From Granulosicoccus sp964498925 (lineage in GTDB: Bacteria > Pseudomonadota > Gammaproteobacteria > Granulosicoccales > Granulosicoccaceae), in contig CAZCKD010000095.1 in assembly GCA_964498925.1 (NCBI GenBank), forward strand, positions 1 through 12,897: a stretch of DNA of 12,897 nucleotides, written 5' to 3'. Both the position numbers and the translations under genes were made by a program. The notes under the pieces were generated by a model. That model did not search any database. It worked only from the letters and a program-made list of their open reading frames with translations, and was not told the DNA's origin. Below are positions 1-6,077 of the stretch, one piece after another. Position 1 is the stretch's first letter. Every line of letters begins with the position of its first letter.

Positions 1-1
1 G

Positions 2-1258
2 CGAGCACTCCTTGAAAATGACTATGTCAGTTGCGGCCTACCTGAGCGTGTCTTTCGACATGTGATTGCCGGGGTTCCGGTGACAGAAGTCGCCGGAAGA
101 AACCCAGCTGCGAACGGTCTGCCGTTTAGCAACAATTTGATTCAGGATGCGGCGGGACGATCGGTGGTTACGCAAAATTGCCTGACCTGCCATGGCACCG
201 TTTTGTTCGACGAACTGGTCATCGGATTGGGTAATGAATTTCTGGACTTTACTCGCAACGCTTCTGTTTTTGTCGAACGGGCCGGACTATTAACCCGTGG
301 AAAAGATGAAATTGCGGTGTGGGAGCGTTATGCCGATAGAGTGGCTGCGATTGCACCGCATACTAAGACACACACGGTGGGTGTGAACCCGGCGAACAAT
401 CTGACGCTTGCGCTCATTGCGCATAGAGATGCTGAGAGCAATGAGTGGTCCGATGTTGCACTCATGCCTTTGCCGCCAACTGATCCGCCGCCAGTCAGTG
501 TCCCACCCTGGTGGAGAATGAGTAAAAAAACGGCCATGTTCAGTATGGGCGAAGGCCGCGGGGATCATGCTCGAATCATGATGGCGGCATCCATGATGTG
601 CACAGATTCGCCGGTTGAACTCAAGGCCATTGATGCCTATGCCGCAGACATTCGCGCTTATATCAGCAGCTTGAAGCCGCCAAAGTGGCCGTTTGATATA
701 GATGTTGCCCTATCTAAGCAAGGCGAGTCCCTATTCAATGAAACGTGCGCGCAGTGTCATGGGACCTACGGTGAAGACCCTGTTTATCCGTCTAGGTTGG
801 TGCCGATAGAGACGGTTCAGACAGATCCTCTACTGATAGAGTATGCGTTGACGGAAGGGTTAGCGTATGGCGATTGGTACAATCGTTCCTTTTACGGTCA
901 GATCTCGATTGCAGCCCCTGGCAAAGGCTACGTGGCGCCACCCTTAGATGGTATTTGGGCGACTGCACCATTCCTTCATAATGGTTCGGTGCCTAGCATA
1001 CGAGCGGTGCTGGATCAGTCAATTCGCCCAGCTTTGTGGCGGCATCAGCAGCAAAATACCCAGAACAAAGCGGATTATGATCAGAGAGATTTAGGTTGGA
1101 AGTTTGAACCTGTTGATCGATCACAAATGGGGTCGACAAAGCCTACCGATGTTTACGATACGCAGCTGCGTGGGTACAAAAACACTGGGCACCCGTTCGG
1201 CAATCATTTGTCGGATTCAGAAAGAAACGCTGTTCTGGAATATCTGAAGACGCTGTAG
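2..1258 (+). CDS. Di-haem c-type cytochrome, RoxA/MauG-like superfamily (5' end missing)
   Basis: The reading frame is open from the first bases of the window, so the true start lies upstream; the GTG at 62 is only an internal codon. Two haem-attachment motifs are visible: CLTCH (codons 179-193) and CAQCH (codons 746-760), about 190 residues apart. Between them is a helical region. After the second haem comes APPLDGIWATAPFLHNGSVP, and the C-terminus has NTGHPFG and a final EYLKTL helix. This arrangement resembles RoxA-like di-haem cytochromes related to the bacterial cytochrome c peroxidase/MauG group. Such proteins are exported and receive covalent haem in the periplasm; the signal peptide would be in the missing part. 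The substrate cannot be told from this fragment: rubber oxygenase activity is known for only a few members, and most are uncharacterised. It ends in TAG, 194 bases before dgcN, so it is probably a separate unit. The family call is fairly sure; the function is unknown. Confidence 0.85.
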   Translation, partial: RALLENDYVSCGLPERVFRHVIAGVPVTEVAGRNPAANGLPFSNNLIQDAAGRSVVTQNCLTCHGTVLFDELVIGLGNEFLDFTRNASVFVERAGLLTRGKDEIAVWERYADRVAAIAPHTKTHTVGVNPANNLTLALIAHRDAESNEWSDVALMPLPPTDPPPVSVPPWWRMSKKTAMFSMGEGRGDHARIMMAASMMCTDSPVELKAIDAYAADIRAYISSLKPPKWPFDIDVALSKQGESLFNETCAQCHGTYGEDPVYPSRLVPIETVQTDPLLIEYALTEGLAYGDWYNRSFYGQISIAAPGKGYVAPPLDGIWATAPFLHNGSVPSIRAVLDQSIRPALWRHQQQNTQNKADYDQRDLGWKFEPVDRSQMGSTKPTDVYDTQLRGYKNTGHPFGNHLSDSERNAVLEYLKTL

Positions 1259-1452
1259 GCACTGGCTTATCTGGAACCTATGCGACTCGTCAGCTGGTCC
1301 CCGGCAATGCCGCGTGCAGCACAGCGGTGAACCTGTTCTAGGGATAGAATCGCGGTAGTTCAAGCGATGAGTGCTGCCGGATTGTTCGTTGCGCATTTTG
1401 CGTGGTTTCAGGTGGTCTCTTTCGTTCAGTCAATCTTTTCGGAATTTTCGAT

Positions 1453-2448
1453 ATGCTTTCTACTCCCTATTTGTTGTTCCTTGGTGATGCGCCTGATGCG
1501 TTGTCGGCGAAAGTTGCGCAAGGTGTTAAAGACTGGCGCCCTGAAAACTGTGTAGGTCAGTTTCGGATGGAAGGTTGTCAGGCGGATATGGGGCTGCCTG
1601 ATATGACGATTGAAGAGGCAGTAAAGGCGGGTGCCAAAACCTTAATTGTCGGCGTAGCAAACAGGGGCGGTCATATCAGCGACTCCTGGAATACAACGTT
1701 TGAAGAAGCACTTGCATCGGGTATGGACATCGCGTCGGGTTTGCATAATCTGCTTTCTGATAACCCAACCTTGGTTGCGTTGGCTGAGAAGCACGAGCAA
1801 TCATTGTTCGACGTTCGCATACCGCAGATCGATTTTCCGATCGCAAGCGGTAAAAAACGCACAGGTAAGCGTTGTCTTGCGGTCGGAACTGATTGCTCAG
1901 TAGGAAAAATGTACACAGCGATGGCCATGGAAAAAACCATGCTAGAGCGAAATATGAAAGCAACCTTTCGCGCCACGGGACAAACCGGCATTCTCATTAC
2001 CGGCGGTGGCATTCCGTTGGATGCGGTTGTTGCAGATTTCATGGCAGGTTCTGTTGAGTGGCTGACTCCGGACAACGATGCCGATCATTGGGATCTTATC
2101 GAAGGCCAAGGTAGTCTTTTCCATGCGTCATATTCAGGCGTTACGATGGCATTGGTTCACGGTGGCGCACCGGATGCTCTGATTCTTTGTCATGAACCAA
2201 CCCGTGCTCACATGCGTGGCTTGCCGGACTATGAACTACCCAGTCTGGAGCTTTTGCGTGACACTGCTCTGACCCTTGCCCGCTTTGTTAATCCTGACTG
2301 TCAGGTCGTCGGTATATCAGTCAACACGTCGGCTTTGAATGAAGAAGAAGCGGTTGCGTTATTGGCCGACATCGAAGAGCGTATGCAGCTACCTTGTGTC
2401 GATCCTTTCAGACATGGAGCAGACCGCTTGGTTGATGCCTTGTCGTGA
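1453..2448 (+). CDS. dgcN: DgcN-type D-glutamate N-acetyltransferase (DUF1611 family)
   Basis: This 331-residue cytoplasmic protein belongs to the DUF1611 family. It starts with the typical MLSTPYLLFLGDAPD segment, has an N-terminal Rossmann-like part, and carries a Walker-A-type loop GTDCSVGK at residues 145-152 in the C-terminal P-loop domain. Further conserved-looking blocks are RATGQTGILITGGGIPLD, EGQGSLFHASYSGVT and CHEPTRAHMRGLPDY. In marine Proteobacteria, members paired with DgcA acetylate D-glutamate to N-acetyl-D-glutamate, so the neighbour strongly supports the name. I chose ATG 1453 because the family homology begins there; an upstream in-frame GTG at 1402 would add 17 residues without family character. 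The ribosome site is weak (GGA at 1441-1443). The gene ends 8 bases before the dgcA ATG, indicating an operon. Other DUF1611 proteins have no known activity, so the exact reaction is inferred from family and context. Confidence 0.85.
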   Translation: MLSTPYLLFLGDAPDALSAKVAQGVKDWRPENCVGQFRMEGCQADMGLPDMTIEEAVKAGAKTLIVGVANRGGHISDSWNTTFEEALASGMDIASGLHNLLSDNPTLVALAEKHEQSLFDVRIPQIDFPIASGKKRTGKRCLAVGTDCSVGKMYTAMAMEKTMLERNMKATFRATGQTGILITGGGIPLDAVVADFMAGSVEWLTPDNDADHWDLIEGQGSLFHASYSGVTMALVHGGAPDALILCHEPTRAHMRGLPDYELPSLELLRDTALTLARFVNPDCQVVGISVNTSALNEEEAVALLADIEERMQLPCVDPFRHGADRLVDALS

Positions 2449-2456
2449 GTGAGGGT

Positions 2457-3440
2457 ATGAAGCTCAGCGTGGTGAAGGATACTTTCGCGATGGATGGTAC
2501 GTTTACCATTTCCCGAGGATCCAGAACCGAGGCTCAGGTCGTGACCGTGCGCTTGGAAAAAGACGGCAAGGTGGGGCAGGGAGAATGTGTTCCCTATGCC
2601 CGATACGGCGAGTCATTGGAGTCGGTTTGTGACCAAATTGAGGCTTTGCGTGAGCGAATTGCCGATGGTCTTGATCGAATTCAACTGCAAGACGTGATGG
2701 CACCGGGTGCTGCGCGCAATGCTCTGGATTGTGCTTTTTGGGATATTGAATCGAAACTATCCGGGCAACCTGTCTGGCAGCTGGCCGGTTTAGATCCGCT
2801 TGGGACAGTCATTACGGCGTACACCTTATCGCTCGAGCCACCTGAAAAGATGAAAATTGCGGCAGCAAAAAACGCCGCCAGACCCTTATTGAAAATTAAA
2901 CTGGGTGGTGACGGAGAAGGTGATATCGCGCGTCTTCGCGCTGTTCGTGAAGGGGCTCCTGATAGCCGGCTTATTGTTGATGCCAACGAAGGTTGGTCGG
3001 CAGAGGATTACGATACGTTAGCGCCTGTCATGTTAGAGCTTGGCGTGGCATTGGTTGAACAGCCGTTACTCGCTAGTGACGATGAGGCATTGCTCGGACG
3101 CGATCGACCCTTACCGGTTTGCGCCGATGAAGCCTGTCATGACCGGCAAGGCTTGGCCGATCTGGTGGGTAAATACGATGTTATTAATATAAAACTGGAT
3201 AAAACCGGTGGGCTGACTGAGGCGCTGGCATTGAAGCAGGAAGCTACTGCTCAGGGATTCGGCGTTATGGTGGGGTGCATGGTAGGCAGCTCGCTTGCGA
3301 TGGCACCTGCCTTATTGGTTGCACAAAACGTCGATTTTGTAGACCTGGATGGTCCTCTATTGCTAGCGGAGGACAGAGACGCTGCGATCGTTTTTGAAGG
3401 CAGCGTTATGCATCCTTCATCTAAAGAATTGTGGGGCTAG
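2457..3440 (+). CDS. dgcA: N-acetyl-D-glutamate racemase DgcA (enolase superfamily, dipeptide-epimerase-like)
   Basis: This 327-residue enzyme of the mandelate racemase/enolase superfamily has the expected order: an N-terminal capping domain (about 1-115, with ISRGSRTEAQVVTV and GECVPYARYGES) and a TIM-barrel domain. The catalytic set is present: KIK at 146-148 (K148 the likely base), metal ligands D175 (DANEGW), E201 (VEQPL) and D224 (ADEA), and K246 (NIKLDKTGG) as the opposite acid/base. In the DgcN/DgcA pathway it converts N-acetyl-D-glutamate to N-acetyl-L-glutamate. L-Ala-D/L-Glu dipeptide epimerases share the same motifs; the adjacent dgcN favours the DgcA role. The start is ambiguous: GTG 2445, overlapping the dgcN stop, would add four residues. 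ATG 2457 fits the family N-terminus (MKLSV...) and has GTGAG at 2445-2449 at usable spacing. Translation is probably coupled to dgcN. A terminator hairpin follows 11 bases after the stop. Confidence 0.87.
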   Translation: MKLSVVKDTFAMDGTFTISRGSRTEAQVVTVRLEKDGKVGQGECVPYARYGESLESVCDQIEALRERIADGLDRIQLQDVMAPGAARNALDCAFWDIESKLSGQPVWQLAGLDPLGTVITAYTLSLEPPEKMKIAAAKNAARPLLKIKLGGDGEGDIARLRAVREGAPDSRLIVDANEGWSAEDYDTLAPVMLELGVALVEQPLLASDDEALLGRDRPLPVCADEACHDRQGLADLVGKYDVINIKLDKTGGLTEALALKQEATAQGFGVMVGCMVGSSLAMAPALLVAQNVDFVDLDGPLLLAEDRDAAIVFEGSVMHPSSKELWG

Positions 3441-3451
3441 CCCACTACTAA

Positions 3452-3483
3452 AACGGTGTCGCCACATCGGTAGCGACACCGTT
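3452..3483 (-). terminator. Hairpin terminator shared by convergent genes
   Basis: A perfect 11-bp inverted repeat, AACGGTGTCGC at 3452-3462 and GCGACACCGTT at 3473-3483, encloses a 10-base loop. Read on the - strand the stem is followed by TTTT, so it is a plausible rho-independent terminator for the gene at 3492-4178. On the + strand there is no T-tract after the stem, but the hairpin sits 11 bases after the dgcA stop and could also stabilise or end that transcript. Confidence 0.8.
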
Positions 3484-3491
3484 CGGAATAC

Positions 3492-4178
3492 TTACTTAGG
3501 TTCCGTCGCTGCAGCCGCTTTCTTTGCGGTATCTGACATTTTCTCAGCGACTTGCTCGCCTTTTTCGCCAATAGAGCGATCAAGCTTCTGGTCAACTGCG
3601 GCCATTCCACCTGATACTTTGCCAGCGATTTTGCTGATCATGCCTTCTTCACCCTGAGCGTTGGTCTTACCAACCAGTGAGTCCGCTGACGCTTTGACTT
3701 TCTGCGCTGCTTTTTGCGTCAGATCGCCTGATTTCGCTGCGGCTCTACCGAGAACGGAGCCTTCGCTTTCAGCTGAACCGTCTTTGACGGATGAGGCTGA
3801 TTTCATGCCGGCGTCAATCTTCTTGTTGAGCTTGGAAGCTTGTTCCTTGGCTTTAGACATCGTTCTGCCAGCGAATGAGTCTTCGCTTAACGCGCCGTCC
3901 GGCTGTTTTGCTCGCTCATACATGTCTGATGCTTTCTGCTTTGCACCTTTAAGTTTGTCTGATGCTCGCGTGATCGCACTGTCACCTGAGTAGCCAGGAG
4001 TACCTGAATCAGCGGATGAGGCTGTTTTGGTTCTGGCTGTCAGGCTCGGCATCAGGCCTTCGTCACTAGCAACAGTTTCGTCATGGCTATGAGCCTCAAC
4101 CCAGCGTCTTTCATTGAGCGCGTTAAAAAAAAGCCAAGCCGCTACAGCGAGTAGGCATAAAGTCGTAATCCAGATCAT
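3492..4178 (-). CDS. Membrane-anchored LEA-like low-complexity protein, function unknown
   Basis: I do not recognise a named family for this 228-residue protein. Residues 2-20 (IWITTLCLLAVAAWLFFNA) form one hydrophobic segment followed by ERR, so it is probably a single-pass anchor rather than a cleaved signal. The rest is hydrophilic and rich in Ala, Lys, Ser, Gly and Asp/Glu. From residue 103 to the end there is no Phe, Tyr, Trp, His or Cys, and the only Pro is P227. This composition is like LEA/hydrophilin or apolipoprotein-like amphipathic helices. A short motif recurs: DSFAGRT at 100-106, GSVLGRA at 140-146 and DSLVGKT at 166-172. A good ribosome site (GGAG, + strand 4186-4189) lies 7 bases before ATG 4178, which supports translation. 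It is transcribed alone, convergent with dgcA and divergent from hemC. A stress-protection or envelope-scaffold role is only a guess from composition. Confidence 0.75.
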   Translation of the reverse strand: MIWITTLCLLAVAAWLFFNALNERRWVEAHSHDETVASDEGLMPSLTARTKTASSADSGTPGYSGDSAITRASDKLKGAKQKASDMYERAKQPDGALSEDSFAGRTMSKAKEQASKLNKKIDAGMKSASSVKDGSAESEGSVLGRAAAKSGDLTQKAAQKVKASADSLVGKTNAQGEEGMISKIAGKVSGGMAAVDQKLDRSIGEKGEQVAEKMSDTAKKAAAATEPK

Positions 4179-4312
4179 AAGGGCACTCCAGTTCTGTGGG
4201 TGACGGGTCTATGGAATCCAGCAGGCGCTGGAATTTACTGGGGTCAATGTTACGCCATTAGCGTGCGAAGGCTCAACAGATCAACCGCTGAACAGCAGTT
4301 TTTCACCTATCT

Positions 4313-4330
4313 ATTGCAATTATTTGCAAT
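4313..4330. repeat. Tandem ATTGCAAT / TTTGCAAT pair, 10-base period
   Basis: ATTGCAAT at 4313-4320, itself a perfect 8-base palindrome, is followed by TTTGCAAT at 4323-4330, so TTGCAAT recurs at one helical turn. It lies about 135 bases upstream of the LEA-like gene start and about 250 bases upstream of hemC. It could be an operator pair; no regulator is known from the window. Confidence 0.4.
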
Positions 4331-4561
4331 GACGGAGCGGCTTCGTGTTGGCCAATAGTGTCCTTTGAGCTAAAAATCAGAAAAATTGGGGGGCTTTTGT
4401 GCGAATTCGTCGTTGGTATTCTCTTTCACCCATTGCAGCTCGGTTTTCGTGTCACGGCCACTCGTAATACTCTAAAATCAAAGCGGAGCAATCTCATACT
4501 GTCGGTGGTAACGGGCTCGAGGTTGCTCAATAGATGAAACTCGGCAACTGACACGCAAATA

Positions 4562-4573
4562 GTGGGATCCCAC
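4562..4573. promoter_or_regulatory. Perfect 12-bp palindrome over the hemC ribosome site
   Basis: GTGGGATCCCAC is a perfect dyad ending three bases before the hemC ATG. Its left half contains GGGA, the only Shine-Dalgarno-like run at useful distance. It could fold in RNA as a 4-bp stem with a GATC loop, or act as a DNA operator half-pair. A role in control is inferred only from position. Confidence 0.35.
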
Positions 4574-4576
4574 CCG

Positions 4577-5733
4577 ATGAAGGTTTTGAAAATTGCTACT
4601 CGCGAAAGCCCACTTGCGCTCTGGCAGGCTGAGGATGTCAAGTCTCGCCTATTAGCCTTGGGTGACGATATACAGGTTGAATTAGTAAAAATGACGACCA
4701 AGGGCGATCAACTGCTTGATAGTCCTTTGGCCAAAATTGGTGGGAAAGGGCTCTTCGTCAAAGAACTGGAGACGGCCATTCTCGATGGCCATGCGGATAT
4801 TGCTGTTCACTCCATTAAAGATGTACCTGCAGTCGTACCTGAGGGGCTGCAAGTGGTACACATTCTCGAACGGGAAAACCCGCACGATGCGCTTGTTTCC
4901 AACCGCTATTCAAATCTTGGTGAGTTGCCTGCCGGTGCCATTGTCGGCACGTGCAGCTTGCGACGACAGGCACAGGTACTGGCTAAGTATCCACACCTTG
5001 AAGTGCTGACCCTGCGCGGTAATGTCAACACAAGACTGAAAAAGCTGGATGACGGCGAATACGATGCAATAATTCTCGCATCGGCCGGGTTGATTCGTCT
5101 TGATATGCACGAACGCATAGCGCAGGAACTGACTGTCGAGGAATCATTGCCCGCAGCGGGACAAGGCATTGTCGGAATCGAAACACGCGTTGACGACGAA
5201 GACACCATAAAACTGATGGATCGTCTGCACGATAGTGAAACGAGCTACCGTGTTCAGGCTGAGAGAGCACTGAGCGCGCGCCTTGATGGTGGCTGTCAGG
5301 TGCCCATAGCTGCATTTTCGCAACTTGACGGCAAAGAGCTTTGGCTACGTGGGCTGGTGGCCTCTCCGGATGGGAAAAACGTGGTAAGCGCTGATGCTCG
5401 CGGCCACTACAATGAAGCGGTTGAGCTAGGTGTGAAAGTGGCTGAGATGCTGTTGTTCCGTGGCGCTGCTGATATTCTTCAAGCGTTGGGTTTGAAGCCA
5501 GCGACGTTAGATGAGGTCGCGGCAAGTGCATCCAAATACATACGTCGTACTAGTAAGACGGATGGTTCGNNNNNNNNNNNNNNNNNNNNNNNNNNNNNNN
5601 NNNNNNNNNNNNNNNNNNNNNNNNNNNNNNNNNNNNNNNNNNNNNNNNNNNNNNNNNNNNNNNNNNNNNGGTCGCGGCAAGTGCATCCAAATACATACGT
5701 CGTACTAGTAAGACGGATGGTTCGGCAGTCTGA
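4577..5733 (+). CDS. hemC: Porphobilinogen deaminase (hydroxymethylbilane synthase), interrupted by an assembly gap
   Basis: HemC is a cytoplasmic enzyme that joins four porphobilinogens into hydroxymethylbilane in haem/sirohaem synthesis. Family hallmarks are clear: MKVLKIATRESPLALWQ at the start, KIGGKGLFVKELE, AVHSIKDVP with catalytic D82, GTCSLRRQAQ with substrate-binding arginines, LRGNVNTRL, PAAGQG, and DGGCQVP with C240 as the dipyrromethane-cofactor cysteine. The start at ATG 4577 matches the family N-terminus; GTG 4562 would add five residues inside a palindrome. Codons are intact to 5569, where 100 Ns begin. The 55 bases after the gap repeat the 55 before it; joining the two copies gives residue S331, then A332, V333 and TGA at 5731-5733. 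That makes 333 residues, slightly longer than E. coli HemC (313), with a Ser/Lys/Thr-rich tail after the ILQALGL helix. Read straight through the Ns the frame shifts, which is probably an artefact. hemD does not follow on this scaffold. Confidence 0.93.
5515..5569 (+). repeat. Left copy of 55-base duplication at the gap edge
   Basis: These 55 bases, the last part of hemC before the Ns, are identical to 5670-5724. The copy ends exactly at the last called base before the gap. This pattern is expected when two contigs overlap by one assembly k-mer but were joined with a gap instead of being merged. Confidence 0.9.
5570..5669. other. Assembly gap of 100 N
   Basis: Exactly 100 undetermined bases, the usual placeholder for a scaffold gap of unknown size. 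Because the flanks overlap by 55 identical bases, the real gap may be negative, with nothing missing. Confidence 0.98.
5670..5724 (+). repeat. Right copy of 55-base duplication at the gap edge
   Basis: Identical to 5515-5569 and beginning at the first called base after the gap. It continues into GCAGTCTGA, which supplies the last two codons and the stop of hemC when the two copies are collapsed into one. Confidence 0.9.
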
Positions 5734-5991
5734 TTAATCCGCAATCTAGGTTCAGCCTAACGTTTACCATCTCTGAATCTCTATCATGAGTCTGCTTCCT
5801 TCAATAGCGGACCTCAGAGATATAAATTCATGAGTAAGTTAGTTAGTGACCGAATATATATCACTGACTCACAATCCCTCCTATTCCTAACGGTGTACGA
5901 CTGTGTATCTCAATGGGGAAGAATCACCAACTTATATTCACTATTAGTAGGCATCTGTCTAAGCCTGCGGTATAAAGTAATGCTCTACTTT

Positions 5992-6022
5992 AAAAAAAAC
6001 CGGCCAGCTATTGCGTCTGGCC
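5992..6022 (-). terminator. Terminator-like hairpin facing the minus strand
   Basis: On the - strand, GGCCAG (6022-6017), a 9-base loop, CTGGCC (6007-6002), GG and then eight Ts (5999-5992) form a short G+C-rich stem with a U-tract. On the + strand the order is reversed (A-tract first), so it would not end hemC well. No - strand gene is seen upstream of it until putA, which ends at 9118. Confidence 0.5.
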
Positions 6023-6065
6023 TTGTCAACGAGCCTTCTTGAGTCTTCGGACCACGGGGCCGCAG

Positions 6066-6071
6066 TAGGAG
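6066..6071 (+). promoter_or_regulatory. Strong ribosome binding site that fixes the pntA GTG start
   Basis: TAGGAG lies 6 bases before GTG 6078, a near-ideal Shine-Dalgarno. It supports the GTG as the true start, agreeing with the family N-terminus (MLIGIPTE). Confidence 0.75.
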
Positions 6072-6077
6072 TTTAAC

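Larger units (their letters stand above)
4179..4576. other. Non-coding divergent intergenic region
   Basis: I see no convincing gene in this stretch between the divergent LEA-like gene and hemC, so promoters for both should lie here. Visible elements are a small dyad CCAGC-AGGC-GCTGG at 4218-4231, a 10-base-period tandem ATTGCAAT/TTTGCAAT at 4313-4330, a GTGGGATCCCAC palindrome at 4562-4573, and TAATAC at 4465-4470. The last could be a -10 box for hemC, with a weak -35 near GGTTTT at 4442-4447. The promoter suggestion is weak. Confidence 0.6.
5734..6077. other. A+T-rich spacer between hemC and pntA, with hairpins
   Basis: I see no convincing protein gene here. By hand count, 5821-6000 is about 36% G+C, against about 53% in a sample of pntA (6121-6180). 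Structures seen: ATCTCTGA at 5769-5776 against TCAGAGAT at 5814-5821; AGTTAGTGA at 5841-5849 against TCACTGACT at 5861-5869 (nine pairs, one G-T); and a terminator-like hairpin at 5992-6022. TCATGAGT occurs twice (5784-5791 and 5828-5835). The pntA promoter and leader must lie here or farther upstream. A 70-codon open frame at 5830-6042 was not accepted as a gene. Confidence 0.6.

Noticed and set aside
1345..1350. TAGAAT as a -10 box for dgcN
   Set aside because: No acceptable -35 element at normal spacing (CAGCGG there), so it cannot be called a promoter.
1402..1452. Upstream GTG start for dgcN adding 17 residues
   Set aside because: The added residues lack family character, while MLSTPYLLFLGD at 1453 matches the expected N-terminus.
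3661..3993. 110-codon + strand frame opposite the LEA-like gene
   Set aside because: Its product is the complement of a repetitive Ala/Lys/Ser-rich coding sequence. The - strand frame has the ribosome site, the membrane anchor and the terminator.
5515..5724. attL/attR repeats of an integrative element at the hemC 3' end
   Set aside because: Direct repeats at a gene 3' end fit this idea, but both copies stop exactly at the gap edges and the length equals a common assembler k value. An assembly overlap is simpler, and no integrase is seen.
4562..5737. hemC reading frame taken straight through the Ns to a stop at 5735-5737
   Set aside because: The tail after the gap is the duplicated 55 bases read in a shifted frame. 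Collapsing the repeat gives a cleaner stop at 5731-5733.
5830..6042. 70-codon open frame on the + strand in the hemC-pntA spacer
   Set aside because: No good ribosome site, A+T-rich sequence unlike neighbouring genes, its end overlaps a terminator-like hairpin, and the product resembles no family. It could be a small membrane protein, but nothing positive supports it.
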